From Schistocerca nitens (taxonomy: Eukaryota; Arthropoda; Insecta; Orthoptera; Acrididae): DNA of 64,000 nt. This document shows positions 21,804-32,798 of this stretch, in pieces. Position numbers and translations under genes: made by a program. The stretch spans positions 485,191,376 through 485,255,375 of the forward strand of contig NC_064619.1 of assembly GCF_023898315.1 (NCBI RefSeq), written 5' to 3'. The notes beneath the pieces were generated by a model that made no database searches, was not told the origin of the DNA, and saw only the letters and a program-made list of their open reading frames with translations. The stretch's first letter is position 1. Each line of letters begins with the position of its first letter.

Positions 21804-22790
21804 AATTCTTTATATACTGTACATTTTGACATTTAACATTAGTAATCCTCTATATACATTTGTGACCAGCCAATTTATATATTTTCTATTGTGCTTCACA
21901 AACTTATGATACAAAGTAGACTTTCAAATATGATTCCTGTAATATTATCTTAATTTTTCTCTTAATATTTTACTTTTGTATTTCCAGAATGGCACTGAAA
22001 TTTATCAATGCATAACACATAACATAATTGAAGTAATTATTCACTTAAAATGTGTTATGCTGAATCTTGGAACAAGAACGCATATTTAGTTAGTGATTTA
22101 TTTATACAAAAATGTAGATTACTTTTTAAAAAACTAGAGCTAAATATTTATAAAGATGATGATTTTGTATCATTTCATACTGAAACAAACAGAACTAATT
22201 AAAAATCATGCAATTTACACACTTTCACTTCAAATTTATTGTTCAGTGTTATTTACGCATACTAGTGCTACTATTGGATGAAAATTTTCCTTCATAGCTA
22301 CGAGAATATTTAACTTTGAAACTAATGTTATATCATATAGTAAATGCTGAAAATTTTTAGGTTGCATTCCTCATCCAAGAAAAACCCACAACTAAATTCA
22401 AAGGAAATAAAATATGTTTTTTAGTGTCTCTAGCGTATTCAATGTACAGTATATTGAAAGCAGCTTTGATTTTTTAAAGAAACTAAAAAATTAGCAAAAA
22501 TAGTGATTATTGAAAGTAGAAGAAACGTTTTTTCCTTTTTAGAGATTCATACTTCTAGCCACATGTGACGGTGCTGTACTACTCTTGAATGCAATGTTTC
22601 AAAAATTTCTTGAATTTTCAGCGAAAATAATAGGTATTCATTTAAGAAATTTAGTTTACGACTACATTTTTATGTTGTGATAACTTTCATTCAATTATTT
22701 GATTTATAGAATTGTTTCCTAACTAACATTTTAAGAAATTATTTCAATGCTTGTAGATACTCATATGAAATGATATCTTTCATATAAGTA
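21804..22790. other. AT-rich, no gene
   Basis: Very AT-rich, with only short frames and no repeat resolved by eye. Confidence 0.55.
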
Positions 22791-23498
22791 CAGGGCTATT
22801 ACAAATGATTGAAGCGATTTCATAAATTCACTGTAGTTCCATTCATTGACATATGGTCACGACACACTACAGATACGTAGAAAAACTCATAAAGTTTTGT
22901 TCGGCTGAAGCCGCACTTCAGGTTTCTGCCGCCAGAGCGCTCGAGAGCGCAGTGAGACAAAATGGCGACAGGAGCCCAGAAAGCGTATGTCGTGCTTGAA
23001 ATGCACTCACATCAGTCAGTCATAACAGTGCAACGACACTTCAGGACGAAGCTCAACAAAGATCCACCAACTGCTAACTCCAGTCGGCGATGGTATGCGC
23101 AATTTAAAGCTTCTGGATGCCTCTGTAAGGGGAAATCAACGGGTCGGCCTGCAGTGAGCGAAGAAACGGTTGAACGCGTGTGGGCAAGTTTCACGCATAG
23201 TGATGTGAAAGATTCAGTGTTTAAACCTCCTCTACCAAGAAACGTGTCAGAACTGCGAGCTCGCATCAACAATGCTTTCGAACTCATTGATGGGGACATG
23301 CTGCGCCGAGTGTGGGAGGAACTTGATTATCGGCTTGATGTCTGCCGAATCACTAAAGGGGCACATATCGAACATTTGTGAATGCCTAAAAAAACTTTTT
23401 GAGTTTTTGTATGTGTGTGCAAAGCATTGTGAAAATATCTCAAATAATAAAGTTATTGTAGAGCTGTGAAATCGCTTCAATCATTTGTAATAACCCTG
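22791..23498 (+). mobile_element. internally deleted mariner-like element (DUF4817 type)
   Basis: Ends are inverted repeats of about 32 bp: the left begins cagggctattacaaatgatt and the right, on the other strand, begins cagggttattacaaatgatt. Both are flanked by TA (22789-22790 and 23499-23500). The 708-bp body holds one intact frame joining the two ends of a transposase. Ends with few differences suggest it could be mobilised by a full-length relative. Confidence 0.93.
22962..23381 (+). CDS. deleted transposase: N-terminal HTH fused to C-terminus
   Basis: A 139-residue frame. Residues 1-75 look like the N-terminal helix-turn-helix (DUF4817-like) region of a mariner-like transposase: EMHSHQSVITVQRHFRTKL, SRRWYAQFKASGCLCKGKS, GRPAVSEETVERV. 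Residues 83-139 are the family's C-terminus (PPLPRNVSELRARINNAFEL, WEELDYRLDVCRITKGAHIE, HL-stop). The whole catalytic D,D,D/E core between them is missing. The product could bind ends but not catalyse, so it might act as a competitor if expressed. The frame is open from ATG to stop. Full-length relatives would be around 350 residues. Confidence 0.85.
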   Translation: MATGAQKAYVVLEMHSHQSVITVQRHFRTKLNKDPPTANSSRRWYAQFKASGCLCKGKSTGRPAVSEETVERVWASFTHSDVKDSVFKPPLPRNVSELRARINNAFELIDGDMLRRVWEELDYRLDVCRITKGAHIEHL

Positions 23499-23869
23499 TA
23501 TAAACAGATTTCTTTCTAATTTTCTTTTTCTATGATTTCCTTTAAAAAAATTACTGACTTTATGTTTTCTCTTGCTACACTAGTATCCAAACCCAGATTT
23601 TAAAGTTTTGATTACTTACTCACTATTGAGAGTTGTCTATGACATTGCCTGTTCAACTGAATAAAATCAGTTATATATTTAATGAAGCATTTATATGCTT
23701 TTATTACCACCACGGAACTTTTATGTTCCATGCCGCCCTTATCATTAAGCAATTATTCAGTGTTTGTCCAGACTCCTGTTTCACACTTACACTATGTGTA
23801 CGAAATAATCCGGACACATTGCTGAAAATGACTTACAAGTTCGTGGCCCCCTCCATCGGAAATACTGGA

Positions 23870-25062
23870 ATTCATTATGGTATTGGCCCACCATTAGCCT
23901 CGATGACTGCATCCACTCTCGCAGGCACTCGTCCAATCAGGTGCTGGACGGTTTCTTGGGGAATGGCAGCCCATTCTTCACTCAGTGCTCCATTCAGCAG
24001 AGGTATCGATGATCGTCGGTGAGGCCTAGCAGGAAGTCGGAGTTCCAAAACATCCAAAAGGTGTTCTATAGAATTTGTCCATTACAGGCATGCTATTGTT
24101 GTGTAACCACTCCACCACAGGTCGCTAATTGTGAACAGGTACTCGAAAGTGTTGAAAGATGCAATCACCGTCCCCGAATTGCTCTTCAGAAGTGGGAAGC
24201 AAGAAGGTGCTTCAAACATAAATGTAGGCCTGTGCTGTGATAGTGCCACGCAAAACAACAATGGGTGCAAGGCCCCTCCATGAAAAATACGATCACAACA
24301 AAACACCACCGCCTCCGAAATTTACTGTTGGCTACACACGCTGGCAGACGATGTTTACCATGAATTCGCAATACCGCCAGCCGCGGTGGCTGAGCGGTTC
24401 GAGGCGCTTCAGTTCGGAACCATGCGACTGCTACGGTCGCTGGTTTGAATCCTGCCTCGGGCATGGATGTGAGTGATGTCCTTAGGTTAGTCAGGTTTAA
24501 GTAGTTCTAAGGTCTAGGGTACTGATGACCTCAGATGTTAAGTCCCATAGTACTCAGAGCCAATTCGCCATACCCACACCCTGCCATCGGATCGCCACAT
24601 TGTGTACCGTGATTCGTCACTCCATACAACGTTTTTCCACTGTTCAAACGTCCAATATTTACGCTCCTTACAGCAAGAGAGGCGTCTTTTGTCATTAATT
24701 GGCGTGATGTGTGGCTTATGAGCAGTCGTTCGACCACCTCCTGCCTAACTGTCATGGTACTTGCAGTGGATCCTGATGCAGCTTTTAATTCTGGTGTGAC
24801 GTTCTGTATAGATGTCTGCCTATTACACATAATGACCCTCTTCAACTGTCAGCGGTCTCTGCCAGTCAACAGACGAGTTAGGCCTGTACGCTTTTGTGCT
24901 GTGCGTTTCCCTACACGTTTCCACTTCACTATCACATCGGAAACAGTGGACCTAGGGGTGTTTGGGAGTGTAGACGTATGACACAAGTGACACCCAATCA
25001 CCTTACCACGTTCGAATTCCGTGAGTTCCACGAAGCGCCCTATTCTCCTCCCTCACGATGTC
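23870..25062 (-). pseudogene. Tc1-like transposase, multiply disrupted
   Basis: Read on the minus strand, the N-terminal HTH appears as ELTEFERGKVIGCHLCHTS and RSTVSDVIVKWKRVGKRTAQ (24849-25031). A central part follows with RQTSIQNVTPELKAASGSTA (24531-24845), where the SINE interrupts. The C-terminal part ends IPQETVQHLIGRVPARVDAV (23875-24057). Frameshifts separate all three, and the catalytic DDE motifs cannot be read in one frame. Tc1 transposases cut and paste at TA; this copy is certainly inactive. Confidence 0.88.
24375..24561 (+). mobile_element. tRNA-derived SINE (main family) inside the Tc1-like element
   Basis: Starts ccgccagccgcggtggctga, with ctggtttgaatcc as a slightly altered B box and the tail ctcagagcc. 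The flanks aattcgcaatac (24363-24374) and aattcgccatac (24562-24573) form a 12-bp TSD with one mismatch. Confidence 0.9.
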
Positions 25063-25179
25063 TAATGACTAGTGAGGTCGCTGATACGGAGCACCTGGCT
25101 GCAGGTGGCCGCACAATGCACCTGACGTGAAAAACGTACGTTTTTGGGGTTGTCCGGATACTTTTGATCACATAGTGTA

Positions 25180-26227
25180 CGTTACCATAAAGTATCATAC
25201 CGCGTAAAACCACAATTTATAATATTGTCACTAGGCTATAGCGAAAGAAAGAAAAACACGCCTGAGATCGTTTCGTATCTTTTCTCGACCAAAAATTTGG
25301 CTACATCCTCCTAATGTCTCTGTCTGTTAATTCAGTGAAAGCTGGAGAGGTCTTTTACGAATGGAATTGCAATTAACTGTTAAATTTTGACATTAGTATT
25401 TCGCATTTGAATATGTGTGTCAAATTCATATGTCAGGTGCACTGCGTGCTAAACATGGACCCAGATGCTGCAGGTAGGCGGGGAAGATAATCCCGACAGC
25501 ATATGTCCTTTCTCAATTTGCCTCGGCCTCCAAGCACAGTCCCACCAATGCTTCCCACTGTATCTTCTTAACATCACAGATACTCTTTCATGTATATGAG
25601 GACAATCTTAGCTTGAGAAAAGGAAATTACGGGGCTTTAAATCTATCAAAACATGTTCTGCTTTCCTGTTACGTTATTTTAGAGTACAAGTTCTAGCTTT
25701 CTTTGGCTACCACTACAGCATTCGTCTGGGGAAATACCAGCTGTAAACGATATTATAATGTTTTATAACTAACTATTGGCCTGTGATTGACCGACTTACA
25801 TCACCCAAACAGATATCGTATCGATTTCTGCTATCGACGAATAAGTTCAGGCACCTACTGGAAAGGATTTTTTGCAACCGCGCGCAATGGTCAGACTTCT
25901 GCATTAAGTGCATCTCTTGAGAGTAGGTGACAGTAAAGGATGTGGATATGTATAGTATGGTGGCATGTTAGTGTTCTACGATCATAACATTAGGGGTAAG
26001 GTCAGACTTGGTGCCGGCACATAGACTACTCGAATAGCGCCACAAGAGTAGAGCAGTTTGAAGTCCCGACAAAACGGACGGATCATCATGAATATTGTCG
26101 CGTGTCTTCATTTCTTGAGACACAGTCAGGAGGTTAAGAATTTAATCCAGGACAATGTTGCAAAGTCTGTTGATCAGCAACCAAAGTCTGTTGATTAGGA
26201 ACCTTAAGTCATCAGATTTATTTATTT
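25180..26227. other. no recognisable gene
   Basis: No frame with a known domain and no repeat resolved by eye. Confidence 0.5.
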
Positions 26228-26241
26228 GTGTGTGTGTGTGT

Positions 26242-26290
<49 letters not shown>
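26227..26290 (+). repeat. (GT)n microsatellite
   Basis: About 64 bp of nearly pure GT with one ttcg interruption. The Cys-Val frame across it is an artefact. Confidence 0.97.
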
Positions 26291-26292
<2 letters not shown>

Positions 26293-26939
26293 CAGGGGGA
26301 GGCTTCTGCTTACTAAGTGCCATTTTATGGTTTCACTTATGTTGAAATTTCCTCACGGAGTTAGTACTATCTTCTGGAAAATGGATTCCTCCTTGGATGG
26401 TAAGTGCAAGGAAGTAATAATTAGGTTACGGACGCCGTTAGAATAAAGTAGTGAAGTAGTGGTAATAATACTTCTGGGACCGAAATCAGATAAGCTGGTA
26501 CGTTGATGCTGGCATATAACATAGAACTCTACATAAAATTCCAAATCAACTTCACCGATCAGGAAATGGTATTTTTTACTGCACACTTGATAATTTTTTG
26601 ATAACACGACGCAAGAGTTTTCTTATATTTAAACAATAAAAACAAATAAATAATCATATGAAATCCTGAACAGACGAAAATAGCAAAATGACCAACTGCC
26701 TTATGGCGTGTTGCTCCATCTTTGGAACGCATGTTGCACCATATTTCTAAGCTTCCCGTAAGAGGCTAATAATTTGTGTTCACTGAGCTCGCGCCGATGG
26801 CCTCCCATATGTTACATCGAATGCAGTCTAGGTGAATTTGGTGGCTAAGACCTCAACGTGACTTCAGTATCATACGACTCAAGCCAAAGTAGCATGGCTA
26901 GTAGGCGCCATTGCGGTAGGGAAAGGCATTAAAACGGAA
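26291..26939. other. no recognisable gene
   Basis: No domain or repeat was identified. Confidence 0.5.
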
Positions 26940-27560
26940 GTGATGATATTGACCTGCAATAATTTTTTCGTACTCTTTAGCTGTCATAATGTCTTTGATT
27001 ACTACGACGCCCAGGTGAATTATCCTCGTAGCTTAATGCTGCCTTATTGCATCCGTAGTGCGACGGTTGTGTCGAGTAGTCGTTTACTTAGATGAAAGCA
27101 AATCCGGACACGAACATCGAGCTAGTGTAACAAAAAACATAATTTATTCGACACGACGACACGTTTCCATCGACCCAATAGCGATGGCCACTGTAATCGT
27201 CAATGACGATCTAGTGGGACAACATGGGGAAACGTAAGGCTCGCCTGTTGCAGAGCCCCATGTGCTCCGAAACACTCGTACATGCCCTGTCATTGTTCGC
27301 TGACATAAGATCTGCGACGGATCGCCACCACTCTGCTTCACAATGCGACGGTAGGGGCACGACCCCGACTTTCACGTTCTGTGACGACGCATGGACGTCA
27401 ATCATCTTGCCACCTACTCGCGTTTCAGCGTCCTCTATCGCTTTCAAGAGCAGCACTTGAACAGTCGAGCGCAACGTCAACAGGATGCATCAGTGTCGTG
27501 GTGGGCAGTGGTCGTAATGTTCTGGGGCATCTAAGTTTTATATGAATACAGACAAAACAA
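26940..27560. repeat. unclassified repeat, partly shared with 29424-29530
   Basis: The stretch 27214-27310 (containing gcagagccccatg and tgctccgaaacact) matches 29424-29530 (gcagagcttcatg, gtgctccgaaacact) over about 100 bp with indels. This shows that at least that part is repeated. The surrounding GC-richer sequence is open in several frames without a domain. Confidence 0.45.
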
Positions 27561-27703
27561 TGACGCACGTAAAGCTAAATTTAGAGGATCGCACACCTTA
27601 AGAGTCTTTACAGATGTGCATTGTGGCACAGTGCATAGCCGTGTTCAGAATGTATTTTCATCTAGGGAAGGCACTGACTATCTCAAGAGAGAGACACACT
27701 GTT

Positions 27704-27878
27704 TCCGGTCTAAGGCGCTTCAGTCATGGACTGGTCCCGGCGGAGGTTCGAGTCCGCCCTTGTGCATGGGTGTGTCTGTTTGTCCTTCGGATAATTTAGG
27801 TTAAGTAATGTGTAAGCTTAGGGACTGATGACCTTAGCAGTTAAGTCCCATAAGATTTCACACATCTGAACATTTTTT
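27704..27878 (+). mobile_element. tRNA-derived SINE, second family, 5'-truncated
   Basis: Begins within the tRNA-like head (ccggtctaaggcgcttcagt), carries ggaggttcgagtccgccc (B-box region) and ends cccataagatttcacacatc, as in the copy at 7262-7458. No TSD is evident. Confidence 0.85.
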
Positions 27879-27983
27879 GAACACTTTTACCTGGTAATGC
27901 TTCGTAGACTGTTTTTCTGCTGTTTGAAGAAAATGACCATCCTTACTAGCAGCAGTGGAATTTTCGTATCATGTTTCAATCCA

Positions 27984-28914
27984 CACTATGTGATCAAAAG
28001 TATCCGGACACCCCAAAACATACGTTTTTCATTTTACGTGGATTGTTCTACTAGCTACTGCAAGGTACTCCATATCAGCGACCTCAGTAGTCATTAGACA
28101 TCGTGAGAGGGCAGAATGGGATACTCCGCGGAACTCACAGACTTCGAAAGTGGTCAGGCGATTGGGTGTCACCTTTGTCATACGTCTGTACGTGAGATTT
28201 CCATACTCCTAAAAATCCGAAGGTCCACTGTTTCCAATGTGATAGCAAAGTGGAAACGTGAAGGGACACGTATAGCACCAAAGCGTACAGTCCGACCTCG
28301 TCTGTTGCCTGACAGAGACCGCCGACAGTTGAAGATGATCGTAATGTGTAAGGTAGACATCCATCCAGACCATCACACAGGAATTCCAAACTGCATCAGG
28401 ATACACAGCAAGTACTATGACTGTTAGGTGGGAGGTGAGAAAAGTTGGATTTCATGGTCGAGCGGCTGCTCATAAGCCACACATAACGCCTGTAAATGTC
28501 AAACGACGCCTCGCTTGGTGTAAGGAGCGTAAACATTGGACGATTGAACAGTTAAAAAAGGTTTAAGGACTGATGAATCACGGTGCACAATGTGGCGATC
28601 CGATGGCAGGGTGTGGGTATGACTAATGCCCGATGAACATCGTCTGCCAGCGTGTGTAGAGCCAACAGTAAAATTCCGAGACGGTGGTGTTGTGGTGTGA
28701 CCGTGTTTTTCATGGAGGGGGCATGCATCCCTTGTTGTTTTGCGTGGCATTCCTCAAGAAACCTTCCAGCACCTGTTTGAACGTGTGACTGCGAGAGTGA
28801 AAGCTGTCATCAAGGCTAAGTGTGGGCCAACACCGTATTCAATTTCAGCATTACCGATGGAGGGCGACATGAACTTGGGAGTCGTTTTCAGCAAGGTGTC
28901 CGGATCACATAGCG
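27984..28914 (+). mobile_element. Tc1-like DNA transposon, internally shortened
   Basis: The left repeat starts cactatgtgatcaaaagtat. The right end reads gtgtccggatcacatagcg, missing about 9 bp relative to the left repeat. TA at 28915-28916. Same family as 23790-25177. Confidence 0.88.
28116..28914 (+). pseudogene. Tc1-like transposase, frameshifted
   Basis: The opening frame (28116-28427) encodes the paired-type DNA-binding region: AELTDFESGQAIGCHLCHTS, REISILLKIRRSTVSNVIAK, WKREGTRIAPKRT. After a frameshift come GFHGRAAAHKPHITPVNVK and RRLAWCKERKHWTIEQLKK, then multiple stops through the region that should hold the catalytic D and E residues. Only vestiges of the C-terminal part (IPQETFQHLFERVTARVKAV) survive. 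Inactive. Confidence 0.88.
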
Positions 28915-28916
28915 TA

Positions 28917-29423
28917 GATAACTTTCGACGGGAGGAGTAGAGGAGGAAGAATCCTTAGTTTACAAATTTTTTTCCATCTCAATAACTCACCATACCTATA
29001 GAACAAGGGCAGATTTTGGACATACCGGCATCAAAATTTCTGCTCTTGTCTCATGACAATAGGTGACAAGACTGTTTGTTGACAGAGTTATTTGTCAATT
29101 AATTGTTCGAAGGAATACTACACAAAGAGTTAAATTAATAGTTGACCAAAGTCGAGGCACCTATGTGATTTCTGCTAGCAAGAACGAAAGCTAAAGCCGA
29201 AAACTTCGTCCTGAGGGACACAGCAATTTTATTGCTGTCAGTTTTTCGCTTTCATTAATTGTTCCGTCTCGGTTGACATTTTTAATTAAATTACCTGTTT
29301 CGATAACTCAGGAATCATCTTATGATCTAAATAGTTACGCCAGAAACGCGTCATGTTTACTCAGATCCACATATTATAGACTCTACATGTGGTTGTGAGT
29401 ATACTAGATATGTTGTAAGTCAA
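28917..29423. other. no recognisable gene
   Basis: AT-rich sequence without a domain or resolved repeat. Confidence 0.5.
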
Positions 29424-29576
29424 CATGGTAAACCGTAACGTTTGCCTGCTGCAGAGCTTCATGTTTGACAGTGTGCTCCGAAACACTTCAGCCTGCACTG
29501 CCTGGCATCAAATATGCCACACATCGGCAGCAATTTTGTCTTACAGTCTATGATATGTGCTTCTGAGTATACAAGA

Positions 29577-29636
29577 TGTTGCTGACGCAGTACTTACCTC
29601 TGAAAATGTTGCTGACGCAGTACTTACCTCTGAAAA
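29577..29636 (+). repeat. 30-bp tandem duplication
   Basis: Units 29577-29606 and 29607-29636 are identical (tgttgctgacgcagtactta, then cctctgaaaa). This is a recent local duplication outside any recognised gene. Confidence 0.95.
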
Positions 29637-30299
29637 TGGTGCTGAGTGACAAAAACATGTTATCTAACCCAAAATGTGAAACCGAGACGGAAAAATAAAT
29701 GAGAATTATTGCAAGAACGAAAGGCTGGCAAAACTGGCTGTGTATCATTCTCCCTCTCAGGTATCTAAGCTAAATGTAAATTGCAGATGGTTAAAAGAGC
29801 CAAATCTCAAATATTTCTTCTGTACACTTTCTGTTGTTAAACATTTTGTTCCAAATAGATTTTTAAAATAGAAAGAGATGCAGTTTATTTTAGATAGCAG
29901 TTGAAGACAATACCGGAAGACAATATCGGAAAGGTGGAGGAAAAAATATATTACATACTCTTGTCCAGCTGCAATCGGTAAGCAACGATAATACAGGAAC
30001 AAACTGAATCACAAACTGTGTGATTCTAAGTGCTTCTGAGATACTTACCACCCATAGTCAAACATCTACTACGTCATTGTTACTGGTAAGGCGTCATCCG
30101 CCGCAGACACAACTTGAGCCAAAGGCAGATATGCTTGTGTTGGTACTTGACACAGTCATCGTCTTCCACGCTGCTCACAGGAGCTGACGCTCGTCAGTGG
30201 GTATTACGGCTGTGGATCAAATGAACCAGAATGGGATGTTATGCAATGTTGTAGCGCTTGACACCGAATGTACAGACATATAGGTAAACACCGAAGGTA
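29637..30299. other. no recognisable gene
   Basis: AT-rich, with short frames only. Confidence 0.5.
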
Positions 30300-30329
30300 A
30301 GATAAGGTGAGGTAAAAACAAATTCAGTG

Positions 30330-30570
30330 GCGTAGGCTGGTTGCCGGGCTGGTGGCCTGACAACAGGAAGAGTGCAGCCTTACTTCGCCGCAGCATAAGG
30401 AAGCTGGGAAGCCCATCGTCGCGGGAGCATTTTACCCCCGGGAAAGATCCCCAGCACTCATTTGACAGCATGATAAGTGCATCTGGTGCAGTCCTGGAGG
30501 GAATGAAACCAGGAAAATCCCGCCCCCCCCCCCCCATATCTTGAATTGAAGCTGGAATCTCCATGGCTGG
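30330..30570. repeat. probable unclassified repeat with a C13-14 run
   Basis: GC-richer block with phrases (gggctggtggcctgacaac, cccgggaaagatccccagca) that I associate with a dispersed repeat of this kind of genome. It holds a homopolymer C run at about 30521-30534. No second copy is in this window, so repeat status is from memory only. Confidence 0.35.
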
Positions 30571-31369
30571 CAGACATAATACCACTATAACAAAGTATTA
30601 GGTACAATATTTAAAATATGGGGTCGTAAATTTTTTGTCAGCTAAGCAGTTTTTGATCAAGCACAAGATAAAATAAATGACGGGATGAACAGTGAGCTCA
30701 GTCGCTAATGTAAAGCTAATTTGAGTTTTGTTTACGTACTTTAGAAGTAAATTTCGCGCAAGTGTAGATATTCGTTTCTGACTAGAGTTATCGCTTCAAA
30801 GTCAAATTAATTCGTGTCTTTCATACAGAGTTTAGGTAGTTAAAACTTTCGGAAGTAAGTTTAAAAGTCTGTTTACGTTAGTGTTTATTAACGGATTAGT
30901 ACAGGTTCGAAACTACTGTGGTCCTGTGTCAATTTGTTTTCTGCTTTTGTGTTAAGTTCGTCTATCAAACCATGTGTGACAAATGTGGTAGCTGCCGCAG
31001 AAATTTGAAAGAGGGGGTGTTCTGTGTAGACTGTAAGTTATGGTTTAATTGGCGCGAATGTAGCGGCGGTGGAACGAGGGTAGAAAATGAGGCTCTTCCA
31101 TGACAGTGTAGGTTATGTAGAAAGTACAGAAAATTCACTGAGCAGGAAGCCAAAATTTGTGCCCTTAAGGCAGAATTACACCACTGGCCATTAAAATTCC
31201 TACACCACGAAAATGAAGTGCTACAGACGCGAAATTTAACCTACAGGAAGAAGATACTATGATATGCAAATGATTAGCTTTTCAGAGCATTCGCACAAGG
31301 TTTGTGCCGGTGGTGACACCTACAACGTGCTGACATGAGGATAGTTTCCAACCAATTGCTCATAAACAA

Positions 31370-31557
31370 GCCGGCCAGAGTGGCCGAGCGGTTCTAGTTG
31401 CTACAGTCTGGAACCGCGCGACTGCTACGGACGCAGGAACGAATCCTGCCTCGGGCATGGATGTGTGTGAGGTTAGGTTTAAGTGGTTCTAAGTTCTATG
31501 GGACTGATGACCTCAGATGTTAAGTCCCATAGTGCTCACAGCATTTGAACCATTTTT
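31370..31557 (+). mobile_element. tRNA-derived SINE (main family) in the Tc1-like 5' region
   Basis: Starts gccggccagagtggccgagc. Flanked by ctcataaacaa (31359-31369) and ctcatacacaa (31558-31568). The body lacks the usual tgatgtccttagg segment, a small internal deletion. Confidence 0.92.
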
Positions 31558-31608
31558 CTCATACACAAACAGCAGTTGACCGGCGTTGCCTGGTGAAACG
31601 TTATTGTG

Positions 31609-32798
31609 ATGCCTCGTGTAAGGAGGAGAAATGCGTACCATCACGTTTCTGACTTTGATAAAGGTCAGATTGTAGCCTATCGCGATTGCGGTTTATGGTA
31701 TCGCGACACTGCTCCTCGCGTTGGTCGAGATCCAATGACTGTTAGCAGAATATGGAATCGGCCGGTTCAGGACGGTAATACGGAACGCCGTGCTGGATCC
31801 CAACAGCCTCGTATCACTAGCTGTCGAGATGGCAGGCATCTTATCCGCATGGCTGCAACGGATCGTGCAGCCACGTCTCGATCCCTAAGTCAACAGATGG
31901 GTACGTTTACAAGATAACAACCATCTGCACGAACAGTTCGACGACGTTTGCAGCAGCATGGAATATCAGCTCGGAGACCTTGGCTGCAGTTACCCTTGAC
32001 GCTGCATCACAGACAGGAACGAAAAAATGGTTCAAATGGCTCTGAGCACTATGGGACTCAACTGCTGAGGTCATTAGTCCCCTAGAACTTAGAACTAGTT
32101 AAACCTAACTAACCTAAGGACATCACAAACATCCATGCCCGAGGCAGGATTCGAACCTGCGACCGTAGCGGTCTTGCGGTTCCAGACTGCAGCGCCTTTA
32201 ACCGCACGGCCACTTCGGCCGGCCACAGACAGGAACGCCTTCCATGGTGTACTCAACGACGAACCTGGGTGCACGAATGGCAAAACATTTTTTCGGATGA
32301 ATCCAAGTTCTGTTTACAGCATCATGATGGTCGCATCCACATTTGGCGAATCGCGGTGAACGCACATTGGAAGCGTGTATTAGTCATCGCCATACTGGCG
32401 TATCACCCAGCGTGATGGTATGGGGTGACATTGGTTACACGTCTCGGTCACCTCTTGTTCGCATTCACGGCACTTTGAACAGTGGACCTTACATTTCAGA
32501 TGTGTTACGACCCGCGGCTCTACCCTTCATTCGATCCCTGCGAAACCCGACATTTCAGCAGGATAATGCACGACCGCATGTTTCAGGTCCTGCACAGGCC
32601 TTTCTGGATACAGAAAATGTTCGATTGCTGCCATCGCCAGCACGTTCTCCAGATCTCTCACCAATTGAAAACGTCTGGTCAATGGTGGTCGAGCAACTGG
32701 CTCGTCACAATACGCCAGCCTCTACTCTTGATGAACTGTGGTATCGTGTTGAAGCTGCATGGGCAACTGTACCTTTACACGCCATCCAAGCTCTGTGA
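31609..32798 (+). pseudogene. Tc1-like transposase (DD34E), interrupted by a SINE
   Basis: ATG at 31609 begins MPRVRRRNAYHHVSDFDKG, an N-terminal HTH region (TVSRIWNRPVQ), then a stop at about 31917. The next frame reads VRRRLQQHGISARRPW up to the SINE at 32022. After it: WQNIFSDESKFCLQHHDGRI with the first catalytic D, a frame change, then SVMVWGDIGYTSRSPLV, FQQDNARPHVSGPAQAFL with the second D, and SPDLSPIENVWSMV with the final E, ending LHAIQAL-stop at 32796-32798. The catalytic residues are still present, but at least two frameshifts plus the SINE inactivate it. Tc1 transposases move the element by cut and paste at TA. Confidence 0.92.
32022..32223 (-). mobile_element. tRNA-derived SINE (main family) in the transposase
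   Basis: Full-length minus-strand copy. Flanked by the 14-bp duplication cacagacaggaacg at 32008-32021 and 32224-32237. Its head variant (gaagtggccgtgcggttaaa) is the same as in the copies at 6449 and 41664, a sub-lineage. Confidence 0.96.

Larger units (their letters stand above)
23790..25177 (-). mobile_element. Tc1-like DNA transposon, degenerate
   Basis: Terminal repeats begin cactatgtg at 23790 and, on the other strand, cactatgtgatcaaaagtat at 25177. Both are flanked by TA (23788-23789, 25178-25179). The minus strand carries a broken transposase. A main-family SINE is inserted at 24375-24561. It is of the same family as the element at 27984-28914 but in opposite orientation. Confidence 0.9.

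Noticed and set aside
26228..26446. Cys-Val repeat protein
   Set aside because: Translation of a GT microsatellite. The same artefact occurs at 46848-47096 and 63434-63754.
25178..27983. Composite transposon bounded by two Tc1-like elements
   Set aside because: Each element has its own TA flanks, and the elements have decayed independently. Nothing shows joint mobility.
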